Positions 13,229 through 26,361 of a stretch of 64,000 bases of DNA are shown here, piece after piece. Below the pieces are notes generated by a model, which searched no databases, had not been told where the DNA came from, and saw only the letters and a program-made list of their open reading frames with translations. This stretch comes from Gamsiella multidivaricata (Eukaryota; Mortierellomycota; Mortierellomycetes; Mortierellales; Mortierellaceae): assembly GCF_025024155.1 (NCBI RefSeq), contig NW_026251762.1, forward strand, positions 62,001 through 126,000, given 5' to 3'. Position 1 is the stretch's first letter. Each line of letters starts with the position of its first letter. A program made the position numbers and the translations under genes.

Positions 13229-16200
13229 ATGGGCCACCTCATCACCGTCGCGACATGCTCGCTTAATCAATGGGCCCTCGATTTTAAAGGAAACCTCGCC
13301 AGGACATTGGAGAGTATTCGAATCGCCAAAGAGCGCGGTGCGACTCTACGCATCGGTCCCGAGTTGGAGATCACGTAAGGGCTGGAATGAGCACACGACC
13401 TTGGAGAGAGGGCTGCTGATCTCAAAAGAGTCCTTCGACCCGCTTGCATGTATGCTACACCCTCAGGGTTCTTTATGCTGATACATATATTCATCGTAAT
13501 CTGATAGCGGTTATGGATGCGCCGATCATTTCTTAGAAGGTATGGCATACTTTTGACGCTAATCTTTGCTATAGGAACAGTGAGCATGGAGTAATCAACC
13601 CTTTGGGTTCTAGGTGACACATATCTACATTCATGGGAGATTCTCGGACAGATCCTGAGCTCTAAGGAGGCCGAAGGCATGCTTCTGGATATCGGAATGT
13701 AAGTCTAGACAAATACACGCGTACAGTGTAGTACCAATACCTGGCACTATTGTCCTCTCTTAACCGCAAATGGAACACATGGTAACTGGCATTATTAGGC
13801 CTGTGATGCACAAGAACGTTAAGTACAACTGCAGGATCATCACCCTGGACTCCAAGATCCTGTTGATCCGACCCAAGATGTTCATGGCCAACGACGGGAA
13901 CTATCGTGAGCTCAGATGGTTCACGCCCTGGGGCAAGCATCGCACCACAGAGGAACATTATCTTCCTCGAATGATTCAAAAAATCACGGGCCAGGTGACG
14001 GTGCCGATCGGCGACGCCGTTATCTCGACTCACGATTCTTGCATTGGCGTAGAGATGTGCGAGGAACTCTTTACCCCGAATAGGTAACGTACTATGAAAA
14101 GAATTCTTGAGGGAGAAAATGGGCGACTTTGATTGAGAAGAGTTAGACGGACAAGGCCTAATGAATTATATAATTCCTTGCATGGGAACAGTCCTCATAT
14201 TGGATTGTCGTTGGACGGAGTCGAGATTATCACGAACAGCAGTGGAAGCCATCACGAGCTGCGCAAGCTCCACACTCGTGTAGAACTCATCAAAGAGGCC
14301 ACTCTCAAGGTGCGTTGCGGATCAAACTCTATCCTTTTCTACACTATCGCAACCGATCATTAAGTCAGGGACATATTGACATATTGATGACCAAAACGTG
14401 ATACCCACCTGTTTAGAGCGGAGGAATCTACTTGTACGCAAACCAGCAAGGATGCGACGGTGACCGACTCTACTACGACGGCTGCGCTCTGATTCTCGTC
14501 AACGGTGAGGTCGTTGCTCAGGGGTCACAATTTTCGATCGGAGATGTCGAGGTCGTCACCGCCACTATTGACCTCGAGGATGTCCGCTCGTTCAGGTCCA
14601 GCTGCAGTCGAGGTATCCAGGCTTCGACGAGCCCTTGTTTTAAAAGAATCGAGGCTAATGTGGCTCTGTCGGACGGGAGACTCGAGGACAATCCTGCGCT
14701 TCGACCAACACCTATCAAACCGGTCTTTTATCATACTCCGGAAGAAGAGATCAGGTATGTTGACTTCTAGAGGTGATCCTAACCTTGAGGTGGATATACA
14801 TGAAGTGACCACTCGATACTGAAACTCGTGTGCCATCACTGCTACTTTTCATTTTCATGTTGCTTTACAGCTTGGGGCCCGCTTGCTGGCTCTGGGATTA
14901 CCTCCGCCGATCCAAAACCAGCGGATTCTTCTTGCCGTTGAGCGGAGGCATTGACAGTTGTGCGACCGCCACGATCGTGGCATCAATGTGCCGTTTGGTT
15001 GTTAAGTCCTGCGCCAAGGGCGATAAGCAGACAATCGCAGACGCGCGACAGGTGACGGGTGAGAGTGTCGAGACTGGATACATCCCTCAGGACCCTCAGG
15101 AATTCGCCAGGTAATACGCAACACGTCACTTTGTATAAGTCTTCGGACACTGTACTTTATTTTTTTTTTTTTTTTTTTTTTTTTATTTTCTACCGGGAAT
15201 GCGGGTCAAGCTCACGATTGATATTAATTCGAAGACTATTGCGTTCCTTTTTATATCTCAAATAGCCGCATTTTCCACACCTGTTACATGGGTACTGTGA
15301 ATTCTTCCAACGAGACACGCGCGAGAGCCAAGAAACTCGCGGAGACCATTGGAAGGTATGCAATACGAAACTGCTTGCGCAACTGTCCTTACCCTACTCA
15401 TCGATCTCCACTGTCGATTGTACTCATAGCTGTTGTTCATTTCACTCACTTGATATAGCTACCACATCGACATGAATATGGATACGGTGGTCGCGGCGCT
15501 TCAGGCCCTGTTCACGCTGGTGACGGGCAAGACCCCACAGTTCCGTGCACATGGCGGATCGAATGTCGAGAACTTGGCTCTGCAGAATATCCAGGCCCGT
15601 ATCCGAATGGTCGTAGCCTACCTTCTGGCACAGCTTCTGCCATGGGTGCGTGGTCGTCCCGGGTCGCTGCTTGTCCTCGGAAGTGCCAATGTTGATGAGT
15701 GGTAAGGGACCTAATATGTCTATGCTGTACTCTGCTTTGCTCTACTATACTTTGTGGGCCATCTTAGGCCGAGGAGAGAGGGGGATTTGGATGGTTGCTA
15801 ACGGGACTTTTTTTTTTTGACTATTGTTGTCTGATAGCTTGAGAGGATATTTCACAAAATACGATTGCTCGAGTGCGGACATCAATCCTATTGGAGGCAT
15901 CAGTAAACGGGATCTGCGTCGTTTTATTGCCTATGCGCAGCTTGCCTTTGACATGCCCATTCTCGAGAGGCAAGTCTCTGTCTGATTCACTGTTTGTATG
16001 ATTCGATCTGCGCCTAGGTCTTCATATCACCATGACTAATGCGACTCATCCCATCCCATCCCATCTCTTCCTCTTCCTCTCTTTTTTTTTCTTTCTTTCT
16101 TTTCTTATTGCTGTATCCGCGTAACGCCTATCTAGTTTCCTGGATGCGACACCGACCGCAGAATTGGAACCGATCACGGAGACATATGTGCAAGCAGATG

Positions 16201-16676
16201 AGATCGATATGGGCATGACATACGATGAGCTAACCGAGTTTGGTCGTTTGCGTAAAGTCTACAAGTGTGGGCCCTACAGCATGTTCACAAAACTCGTCCA
16301 TCTTTGGAGCGATAAGATGGACGTCGCTGAGGTACATTATCTATGTCCATGTTTTTAGCTGCCTATCGGATGAGCGATATACCTTTCACCCAGCTTACTG
16401 AGGTTCTCCTGTCTTTCTTTTTTTTTTTTTTTTTTTTTTCTTCAAAAATAGATCGCGGTGAAGGTGAAACGCTTCTTCTTCTACTACTCCATCAACCGCC
16501 ACAAGATGACGACCCTTACACCGGCCTACCATGCAGAGTCTTACAGCCCTGACGATAACCGCTTTGATCTGCGTCCATTCCTCTATAATGCCACGTGGTC
16601 CTGGCAGTTTGAAAAGATTGACAGGACCGTCCAAGTCATCGAGAAGGAACAACAGCATCTCAAGGAACATCAATAG
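13229..16676 (+). CDS. QNS1: Glutamine-dependent NAD+ synthetase
   Basis: Converts deamido-NAD+ to NAD+ using ammonia from glutamine; last step of NAD+ biosynthesis. Twelve exons (13229-13374, 13508-13539, 13614-13698, 13799-14083, 14192-14309, 14417-14754, 14871-15110, 15266-15355, 15459-15701, 15838-15969, 16136-16331, 16452-16676) sum to 2130 nt, 709 residues, close to the usual size. The N-terminal nitrilase-like glutaminase shows its Glu (GPELEITGYGC), Lys ([14 protein letters not shown]) and Cys ([12 protein letters not shown]). The synthetase half has the PP-loop LSGGIDS and the motif [17 protein letters not shown]. The intron after exon 10 begins GC rather than GT (AG|GCAAGT at 15968-15975) and is required by the frame. 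Two introns carry T runs over 20 nt. ATG 13229 sits in a good context (GCCATGG); an in-frame ATG at 13148 would add 27 residues. Confidence 0.96.
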
Positions 16677-16749
16677 ACAGCTGTTCAGCGACCAGACTTT
16701 CAAGGACGACGACGAACATAAATCGTAAACTCTTTGGTTCACAATAATA

Positions 16750-16784
<35 letters not shown>

Positions 16785-16925
16785 GGAGTTGCCTTTCATT
16801 TTGTGCTTCAGATGGGGTATGGTGCAGCTGACTTGGCAAAGCAACTGAAAGCCAAAAATTGAGCATTTTGCCAAAGGTCCAAAAGCTTTTTTTTTTTTTT
16901 TCTATTTCTTTTTTCTCCTGTTCGC
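16677..16925. other. Convergent 3' region with poly-A and poly-T tracts
   Basis: Short spacer between QNS1 (+) and the phospholipase C gene (-). It contains an A run of about 30 nt near 16753-16782 and a T run near 16888-16901. Nothing else is seen. Confidence 0.6.
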
Positions 16926-19900
16926 TCACTTCGGCGGTGGAGTCGGCGGCAAAGGTGGCAGATCCGTTAAAAGAACCGGCTCTGACAACAATGTCTGTGG
17001 TAGAGGTGGTAATGGTCGATCGCTCTTCGCGCCCGCCATTGCAGCAGCCTCCAAATTGGCTGCACTATTCGTTGTCGTCGTCGTATGCAAAGAGTGCGTC
17101 GAGCTATTTCGGTCCTCCAACGACGTTCCATCTCCATCACAATCTGTCGAGGATCTAGATCCACTCGTGGCGTTTCCAGATGCTCCTGGCACCCTCGCCG
17201 ATACCGCCGCAGCTGCATTCGACACCGCATTTCCAACCTGCGCTAAATACCCGCTCACGCTCATAGGTTCAATTGTAACCTTAATAAACAGCGTGCTATA
17301 GAGATACGGATCGCCCGACGCATCATGTAGCGGTACATGTCGATATCCCTCCTGCAGACAATCCAACGAGATGCAATACGACGCAATCAAGTCCGAAAAC
17401 TTGATATCCTCATCCTGCACTACAAATCGGAAGAACACCAACTCATGATGCTCATAGTCCACCCGGAACTTGAATGTCTCCTGCCAAACAGGATTGAACC
17501 CATTGTCGCTCACATGACGAGTCTTGTACTTGACCGCAGATTCTCCAGGAACCAGCAATTCAATCTCGCACACCGGGTCGCTCACATCACCAGACTTTTC
17601 CTCGTTGGGCCTTGGAAGCTGCTGAGCCGAAATTACCTTTGAAATGTCATATCAATAAAGTCCAGAGTCAGAAATCACAAGCACCGAACGTTTATATAAA
17701 AAAAAGACCCTTTTAAATAAATTATCATAGGCGAACACCTTACCTCCAGGGTAATGTCAACAGGGTGGGACTTTATAAAACTGGGGGCCTTGTCATGGTT
17801 ACACACCTCCCCGGGCTTGAGTCTTAGTGGTGGGGGCTTCAAGACGTAGCCGCAGTGTCCGTTCATCGTGAACATAGCACTGTTCATCTGCATACCACGA
17901 TCTATATCGTCAACAGAAATATCCACAAAGTTTAGTGAGGTTGCTCATCATAGCACAGTGTAACTTGCAAGCTATATCATAGCCGACGTAATCGATAGCA
18001 TTACCATGGCTTTGATAGTTCAACGCAACAACCTGGGCACCAGCAGCCCAGTGGTGGTGAGGATCATAGTTCGTAGAGTTGATCCTGAAGCCAGCAGGAT
18101 AAACGCGCGTGAGATGGCTCTTGTTCAAGTTAATATATTCTTGTAAAGACTGCTTGCCAAGGCGCAACGAAACCCTTTCCGAGAAAGAAATGATTTTGTG
18201 TGGCGAGCAACCATCGTGGGTGAACCCAGGAAAGTGGCGGGATTGGCAGTAGATCGTGATGTCACTTAACGCCCTCGCAATCCGAATCTTCTTTGACTTT
18301 GTCTTTGACTTATGCTGCTTTACACTATCAGAGTCGCCTTCGCTCTCTATTATGAAAAGAATATCCAACAAAAGGGTTATTGAATTAGACGCTGATCCAA
18401 ACACTGCTTTGCTTTTCTTTCCTTTGCTTTGCTTTGCTTTGCTTAGTAATAAATCTCTCATCTCGTATACTATACCTCGCTCGGATTCCGATTCAGTGTC
18501 GGTGGAAAACTCTTGGGATGCTGCGTCAGAAGGCAAGACCTTGCTTTTGACTAGAATCTTAAACTTCATCTCGTCAGGACTAGGAAGATTGGTGCCATTG
18601 ACATCGAGGGGTGCGACCACCAGCCAACTTCCAAGCTTGTTTCGCATGATATTGGCCATGATCTCTTGCTGGTCCAGGTCACAGTGCAGCTCAAGGGACA
18701 AGATCAATGGGTACGGCGAGTTCACAAAGGCATATGTGGAGATAGCTTCGATGACATCTCTAAACAGGATCTTTGAAGTCAAGGTGCGTCCGTGATAGAT
18801 GACAGGTTGCCCATCTGCTCCATCCCAGCAATCCAATTCCACACAGCGACAGCCGCTTTGCAATGCTCGAATGTATCCTTCGATCGACGAGATTCCGGCT
18901 AACTGATGGCCTAGAAGATAGGTGTTGTGCGAGCTGCTGATATAGTAGTTTGACAGAGTCTGGGACATGTCTTGATGAACATGTGCGTGAGTCGGGGACA
19001 AGATTGAGTTGTCCATCGCGAGCAGAAAACTCGTCAAGGAATCGACCGTGAACTTTTCCAGCGTCTTGTCGATATGCTTGCCGTAAATCTCCTTGATATG
19101 ATCTGCATCAAAGCTAGTCTTCTGAGTGTTGATAATAAAGTCCGTGAATTCTTTCAGGCTCATAGAGTCGCTCTTGGTGATGGTGCGGAATAGACCGCTG
19201 ATCTCTTTACGCTCTTTCAACAGTTTCACGAACTGCGTAAAGTCCGCGAAATCCAAATAGCCCTGCTTCTTCTCGTCAGCCTGATCGAATCGCAGTCGAA
19301 TCTCCTTTCTCGAAAAGTTGATGTTCAAGCGGTAGCAGAGACGGACAATCTCCTCGTACCCAAGTTTCGAGTCCACGTTCTTGTCAGCATCCATCCAATG
19401 TTCCTTGAGCCACTGGTTCGTCTTGCGCTGAAGCTGAGGAAGGCCCTCGGAGACCTCACGCTTGACGGACCACATGCGCTCAACGGCCATGATCCAGTCC
19501 TGGTATGTGTCCTTGGTGGGCGCTACCAAATGCAATGCCTTGTACTTGCCCGTGGCGGAGTAGATAATGGTCAACCAGCGCTCCTCGTGCTCTGGTTTGA
19601 CACGCAGCTGCTCCCGATACATTCGCGCCGCCTTTCCTTTACGAAGCTCTTTGATCTGTTCCACATTGACTAATGATAGTTGAGAAGTATAAAAAATAAA
19701 AAGATGGGTGTTGATGAGTTTACAAAGTGATTTTTCCGAAATGCACTAGATGGAAGGAGACGAAACTTACTGCGACCAAACTTCCTAGAGTCCCAGAGGA
19801 TCCTTCCTTGCTCCAGATCCAGCTTGAAAAGGCGCGAGTGTTGCTTCTTGGCCGAGACCTTGAGCATCTGAGTTCCTGCGGCCAATTGCCTTGCAACAGC

Positions 19901-20944
19901 TGGACTCAAGGCAGGGACAGGATCATTTGGAGTGATCTTGACGGCCTCGAGTTCCCGTGGGTGCTCGTTCGCAAGTACATGATCAGGTTGGTCCTGATTA
20001 GACGCCTGCAGATGGCTAGAGGCTGCTGGTGCTCCCTGAGATTCAACGGAGGCATTTTCAGCAGAAGAAGCATCGGACGGAGTCTCGCGGTGAGTGGAAC
20101 GCGAGACATTGTGTGATTGGTGCGATTCCGTGACGGAGATCGTTGTCGAATTGATAGCTGTGGGAACGGGATTTGTGCTAGGACGCGAGTGCTGCGAGAG
20201 ATCTTGGCGAAGAACTGAACCAAGGGGTGGGGTAGTGGCCATGTTAGACTGCAGGTCCTTCAGAGATGCGTCCGAGCTGGTGGAGGTTCGGCGATGTGTC
20301 CGGAGAAAGTGTTCCTGCGACCGATTCGCTGCTGAGGAAGCACCGCCTCGGGGCCACTGGACTACTGGCGCTTCAGAGGGAAGAGTTGGGGGCTGATCAG
20401 GCGAGCCCTTGTGAGTCCGAGTTACCTTGCCAGAGGAAGACCGAGCAATTGTAACTGGCGGGGTGGAGGAGAAGATGATGATGTCTTCTTCGCGTGCTTC
20501 TTCACGCAAGCTCTCAGAAGAGGACCTCTCTTGGAAGCTGGAGGTGCGTCGGATAAAGGCTGATTTTGGTGGAGAGGTGGCGGCTCTCTGGATGAAGCGC
20601 CCAACAGCGTCGAGGTTGTTGGAGGGGTTTGTGTTTCCTGAAGCGGGATTCAGTCCTGGGATGGTACTCGTTTCAGGCTTAGGAGGGTAGGTTTTCTTTA
20701 GGGCTGCTGGTGCGTTGTTGGTATCAAAGGTGTCCTTTGGAGGAGGCAAAGGAAGGATGTCGGACGAAGGAGAGGATGAACGTCGGTGGAGCGAGTTTCG
20801 AAAGCGTCCTGGGAGGGAATTGCGGAAGGAGTTGCTGGACTTGAGGGCATGGTCCTTCTTGCTCAGGGAAGGGGTGGGAGAGGACTGGGGCGAGTTTGAG
20901 TCCTGGTTCCAGCCAGAGATGGCCCGTTTAATCTTGTCAAACAT
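16926..20944 (-). CDS. Phosphoinositide-specific phospholipase C (delta-like)
   Basis: Hydrolyses PtdIns(4,5)P2 to IP3 and diacylglycerol at membranes. Four exons: 20944-19771, 19669-18005, 17901-17744 and 17636-16926 (3708 nt, 1235 residues). Residues 1-390 are a Ser/Pro-rich, disordered extension. A PH domain follows (ERWLTIIYSATGKYKALHLV), then EF-hands (DADKNVDSKLGYEE, DQADEKKQGYLDF), then the X box with catalytic histidines (SSHNTYLLGHQLAG; ELDCWDGADGQPVIYHGRT). The Y box has YPAGFRINSTNYDP and GAQVVALNYQ, and MNGHCGYVLKP leads to a C2 domain (SDPVCEIELLVPG) with a Pro-rich tail. The X-Y linker contains a Lys-rich stretch where a short intron was suspected but rejected. Fungal Plc1 proteins often have this architecture. 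The start ATG is the first in the open frame. Confidence 0.95.
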
Positions 20945-21349
20945 TCGCTCGAATGCTGAGTAGGATTTGGTTGGGATCGGCTTGGTTGGACTTTGGGAAT
21001 GGATGGGGATGGGAAGACCGATGGATGTGTGGGCACCAGGGAAGATGGCGGCAAAACAAGAGGACGAGAAGAGGGTCGAACGAGAGGGCGGGATGGAGCA
21101 GAAGAGAAGAAGGTCAGAGATGCATGCAGTGGATTAGGGGAGGTGCTGTGACTTTGAAGAAGACGAGGACGAAGAGGCCGGCCAGTGAGTGTATGGGGTG
21201 TGGTGTATGGTGTATGGAGGTGTGGATGTGGGGTCAAGGAGAAGAACAAGGCGCGTGTTCCTTCGTGCCTTCTTCCCGTTGTCGACCGGACAGCAAGCAG
21301 ACGAAGGCGGGGCAGTGGACAGTGGACAGTGGGTGTGGAGACGGGACGA

Positions 21350-21460
21350 GAGAAAGAGAGAGAGAGAAAGTGAGTGAGGGAGAGAGAGAGAGAGAGAAAG
21401 AGAGAAAGAGATAAAGAGAGAGAGAGAGAGAAGGAACGAGAATGAGAGTGAGAGTGAGTG
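21350..21460. repeat. GA-rich imperfect microsatellite
   Basis: About 110 bp of interrupted (GA)n with GAAA and GTGA interruptions on the + strand, 400-500 bp upstream of the PLC start. In the PLC sense it is CT-rich. Confidence 0.9.
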
Positions 21461-21691
21461 GGTGCGTGGAGAAAGAGGGTGGAGAATGGGAGGTAAATGC
21501 AATATGTGCCGTGGTGGGTGGGCAGGCGTGGGTTACCCAGAAAAAGGGACGACATCCACTCCAAAACTCCCTTGCCGTCGACAATGCTCCGCTGTTTCTT
21601 TGTTTCTTTGTTACACATAGACCAAGTCTTGCAGCACAACAGCCTGCCCATTCAATCGACCGTTAGAAACCATCCCTTGCACCGCACCCAC

Positions 21692-21829
<138 letters not shown>

Positions 21830-22640
21830 CTTCATATCGCAGGCTGTCAGTGGCTCAGATGTGAGCAAACGGCTATTATTACCAAATCCCCATTCTATTT
21901 CCGCATTCAATCCCTTCCTCTCTTTCTCTCTCTTTCTCTCTTTTCCCCCCCCCCTCTCTCTCTCTCCTCAACTGCTTTATTACATAGTGCATCACACCCG
22001 GCACGTCGGCTCTACACTCTCCAGGATGCTATGCTTTATTCCTGCAAGTAGGTACATAGTCTATACCGGGCATTAGGGACGGATCTGGTTCGTCGCCCAG
22101 ATCCCTTTTCTGAGCCTGGTTCCCAATCCCACATTACGCCACAGACTGTAGCCCAATAACCCAAACCCTGCAAATAAAAAAATAATCCGAGGAAAAAAAT
22201 AACCCATTTGTCTTTAGTTATGGACAACAAATATGCAAGACAGAGAGACACAGCTGTTCGGTGCACAGCCGGCCGTTGCGGCCCTCTCTAGAATGTAATC
22301 CTTAAAAAAAAACTTAGACCTGGTGAACCCAAACACGAACAAATGGACATACCAATTTCCTCTTTTCTTTTTTTTTTTTTTTTTTTGCGCAATTGGATAT
22401 CGGCTAGAGCAGCCAGGCGAAGCAACAGAAGCTCACAGCGGCGGACTATGACTCTACTTGACGCGCGCGTCTACAGCGGAGGCTCAGTCGATATGCATAG
22501 TATAGCAGATAAATTACACGTGATGCACCACAGTGGCGCATTGTTATTTCTTACCTCAAAAAAAAAAAAAGAAAAGGAGAGAATTCGCTTGCCTCCTTCG
22601 TCCCATCACCTCTCGCACTCCACACCTCACACAACTCATC

Positions 22641-24197
22641 ATGACTGATCAGACCGTAGAGACTCCTATTGTCGAGGCCACTGCTACCCCCTCCGTCGCT
22701 GAGGCCTCTGCCTCCACCGCCCCAGTTGAGGTTACCGAGGCTCCCAAGGTCGAGGAGACTGCTACTGAAAGCACGGCTGCGGACAAGGAGAAGACCAGGA
22801 ATGAGGAGAAGGCCAAGATTCTGAAGCAAGTCGAGTTCTACTTCAGCGACAGTAACTTGCCTTCCGACAAATTCATGTCAGAGCTGATCAAGAAGGACGA
22901 TGGCTGTACGTATCAATGTCTGCTTGGCCGTCAATTTGACTTGATTGCATTGCGAAACCTTCCTTTTCCACTGTGCCATCTGCTCACTCTTTCTGCACTT
23001 TGAACTGTCTGACGCCTGTAGATGTGGCGATTTCACGTATTGCCTCTTTCAAGAGAATGCGCGATTATAAGGACATGGAACTGATCGTCGAGGCGCTTCG
23101 TGAGTCGAAGGAGTTGTTGGAGGTCAGCGAGAATGGCGAGAAGGTCCGCCGCAAGACACCTCTCGTTCCCGTCAAGGATCACTTCCAGAGAAGCATCTAT
23201 GCTGTGCGTATCAAGACACTTGGATCATTCGATGCTTATTGCAACCCAGGACTGCAGCTAACACACGTATGTGTACCTTTCATGTGTTCATATACCTTTA
23301 TAGAAAGGATTCGGTGATGAAACCCCCTCTCTTCAGTTGGAATTGGAGCAGTACTTTGCAGCCCTCGGAGATGTGAAGCAGGTTCGCATGAGACGTAATG
23401 CTGAAACCAACGTATTCAAGGGTTCCGTTTTCGTTGAGTACGCCACCCTGGACGAGGCTAACAAGGTTGCTTCGAGCAAATTGCAGTACAACGGACAGGA
23501 TCTGCTGGTCATGTCAAAGTAAGCATCGTCACAGTATATCGTTAGCATCTTTTTACTGCTGTGCAGCCAAGGACTTCAAGGTCGGCACTAGTTCGATAGC
23601 TAATATCTGATTGTACATCTTGTTTCTTTTCATGATAGGTCCGATTACTGCACGATGAAAGCGGAGCAGCTCGGATTGGACCCTAAGCAGATCACATCCC
23701 GCCAGAACAAAGGATTCAACACCGATAACAAGAAGAACTCTGAGAAAAAGAGATCCAGGGAAGATGAGAAGCCAGAGACAGTCGAGGACCTCAAGAACAA
23801 GGTTATCAAGTTGTCTGGCATCACCGCTGCAGAGAACTCAGGAATCAAAGAGCTCAAGGATACTCTTAGGGAGCACTTCCGTATCGGCTATATTCGCTGG
23901 CCTAAGAACTCAGACGTGATTGAAGTTCAGATCAGGAATGACGACTTGGATGCTGCCAAGGTTGTTACTGATATGCAGGGCAAAGGATTCGAGTTCAATG
24001 GTAGCAAGGCCGAAATTTCAGCCGCCTCAGAGGAGGAGGTACAGCGTTTCCTGGATGAGAAGAAGGCCTGGGAGAGCAATATGGCCGCAGGCTCTTCAGG
24101 ACGTGGAGGCCGTGGAGGTCGTGGCGGTCGTGGTGGTCGCGGCGGACGCGGTGGCCGTGGTAACGACCGCAAGAGGATTCGCACTCGCGATGATTAG
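22641..24197 (+). CDS. La autoantigen homolog (La-motif RNA chaperone)
   Basis: Binds the 3' UUU-OH ends of nascent RNA polymerase III transcripts, protecting tRNA and other small RNA precursors in the nucleus. Exons 22641-22905, 23022-23203, 23304-23518 and 23639-24197 (1221 nt, 406 residues). Residues 1-50 are Thr/Glu/Ala-rich. The La motif follows ([17 protein letters not shown] to about residue 135), then an RRM ([28 protein letters not shown]), a Lys-rich linker with a probable nuclear localisation signal ([10 protein letters not shown]), and a second atypical RRM ([18 protein letters not shown]). An RGG-type tail (GRGGRGG repeats) precedes the stop. The region around the stop is a short direct duplication, so a second TAG follows the first. 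All introns are GT-AG with consistent phase. Confidence 0.96.
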
Positions 24198-26361
24198 GAG
24201 TCGCGATGATTAGTGGCTGCCACGGGCATGGCATTTTGTATCATTTATTGGGCCACCAATTACCATACTTGTTCTTATTAAACACCATACCATTGTCATT
24301 GTATGTACTCTTTTTTTTTTTTTTTTTTTTTTTTCCGCACTGCTTCTGTCTGGGGATGTGGACATCCAGAACCATATTCAATTCAGAAACCTTAATATCC
24401 GTGACCCTCTATACTTATCATTCTCCTCCATCCTCATTCACCAAGGGCAAAAGCACACATATTTCAAGACAAAGTCCAGCTCATAGAGGACTTTCATCTT
24501 AAGCATTAATCCCAAAGCCCACAAAGCTATACTCCGAAAAGTAAAAAGACCCGTCGTATTGTATAGACGATGCATTCAGAGGTCACCAAGACAGAATCGC
24601 GCATCGTCAAGCGATCTCTGCGGGACATCCATTATTACATTATGAATGAATTCTGAAGCAAAGACGTTTGAGTTTAGTAAGCACTGCACTTCATCTATTG
24701 CATTTCCCATTGAAGTCAGCAAGAGGTCTCAAGCAGTAGAAACTGAAGGAACTTCTATATTTCACAGTAAATTCATGCGGGATCACGTATGTATGATGAT
24801 GGACAAGTAAGCAGAGTAAGGATATCACATTTTCAGGGAACGTGGAAGAGCTCCATAAAAACACGCTTGCATAGTTTGGTAACAATTGAACACATGTAGG
24901 GTATCGATAACAAGGATCATAGAGGAAAAAGGAAAAAAATATTCCTTTCAAATCGCGCTTTTATGACGAAGACATCCTTTATTTCCAATGGAACTGACTA
25001 TAAATGATGCTGCAGGGTAGATGAATGTCTAGCATGAGTCCATGAATCGCGCTGGGGGGTTGATAAGATGGCGATGGAGAAAGGAATGGGGGTGCCGTGA
25101 CCTTCCAATCATTGCATCGCTTTTTATAAAGGCTAGCGAGATACCCGCATGGCTCTTCCTGACTTCAAACCCAAGCTAATGAAATGAACCTGATCGCGCG
25201 ATTTCCTCTACAGGTCCAGTCATCCTACAGCATTATCCTCGGGGTGGATTGGCTCCGCATGCACAACCCAGCTATCAACTGAGACAAGCATGTGGCAACC
25301 TTCCACGACGATTGTAAACTCAAATACACAGCTATGCACAGCCACGTACATTTTTTTTCGACGCGAACGTGTCCCGATCGCAATGTACTGCTACCAGGTA
25401 CATTGCAATAAGCCATTTCTTTCTATCTTTTTGTTTTATTACTTATCTTCTACGTACAATAGTTTTTTTCAGTTACTGAAGAATATCAATGAGAAACAGA
25501 TGTGGGGCCACGCCTCCACACCCGAATAATCTAACTATTAAAGTGTTTTAGGCTTTAACATACATACACTTGAATGGAAGTATATAGCCTGTATATGGCA
25601 CTGACTCTGGTGTTAGATTAATATAGGCGTAACAATTTCATGGTAGGCTCAGTTCCGATGAGTCGAGCTGCAGTGTACGCGCAAATCTGTGATTCTCACC
25701 GGTGAACAAAGACCAGCGAAATTCGGTGAAAAACAGTGATATAGACTATCATATGTAAAATTTACCGGTAAACTTTATTTTAGTTCGGTCCCAGCCTGAG
25801 AGGAGAAAGATTGTGCATTAAAGGCAATAATGCGATACACATTGCACGTGATTTCTCCCTCAGGCTGGGAACGAACCTACTTTATTTTCCACCAGTCGAT
25901 GAAAGAAAAAAAATTGTTCACCGCGGTTAACCGTTCACCGGTGAGAATAACTATTTGATTCGTATCAAAAGCAAGAGCCGCACGGACCAAGTAATACATA
26001 TGGAGCACATTGAGCTCCACAGCTCAAACGGGAGTGCACTATATTGACCTATGTAGTACGTACGAGCAGAGACAAGCACCCTTAACGTGGTGCAGACGGG
26101 TAGTACTTTATAAGGGGTCCGTCTGCCCAGGAAATAAAGATCCCTCTCTTGTCTCGTTGACATATTGTCTGTAAGTAGATATAAGGGTAAAACATTGCAG
26201 GGAGGTTTGCTTTACACATGCACATGCTGACGACAGCAACCATGATCCTAGTCCTACTCCAGTCGTTTTCATATTATCCAGAGAGCCTAGAGTGCATATT
26301 CTCGAACAGCGTACATTGGATTTTCGCTGTTTCCTTTAATAAACGTCCGTTTGTATAAGGG
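24198..26361. other. Intergenic region, no gene seen
   Basis: About 2.2 kb between the convergent La (+) and MT-A70 (-) genes. It holds a T run of 24 or more near 24309-24334 in the La 3' flank, and a foldback element near 25.7-25.95 kb listed separately. Reading frames here are short and resemble nothing known. Confidence 0.55.
25692..25948. repeat. Nested inverted-repeat (foldback/MITE-like) element
   Basis: An outer 16-nt exact inverted repeat (ATTCTCACCGGTGAAC at 25692-25707 and its reverse complement at 25933-25948) encloses a second inverted repeat. The inner left arm at about 25785-25808 has CCCAGCCTGAGAGGAGAAA and the right arm at about 25852-25872 has CTCCCTCAGGCTGGG. The loop holds a CACGTG. 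Total length is 257 bp with no coding capacity, which fits a miniature inverted-repeat or foldback element. A target-site duplication is not obvious. Confidence 0.6.

Noticed and set aside
18360..18420. A suspected 58-nt intron in the PLC X-Y linker
   Set aside because: Removing it shifts the frame into a stop; the uninterrupted frame continues correctly to the Y box, so readthrough was kept.
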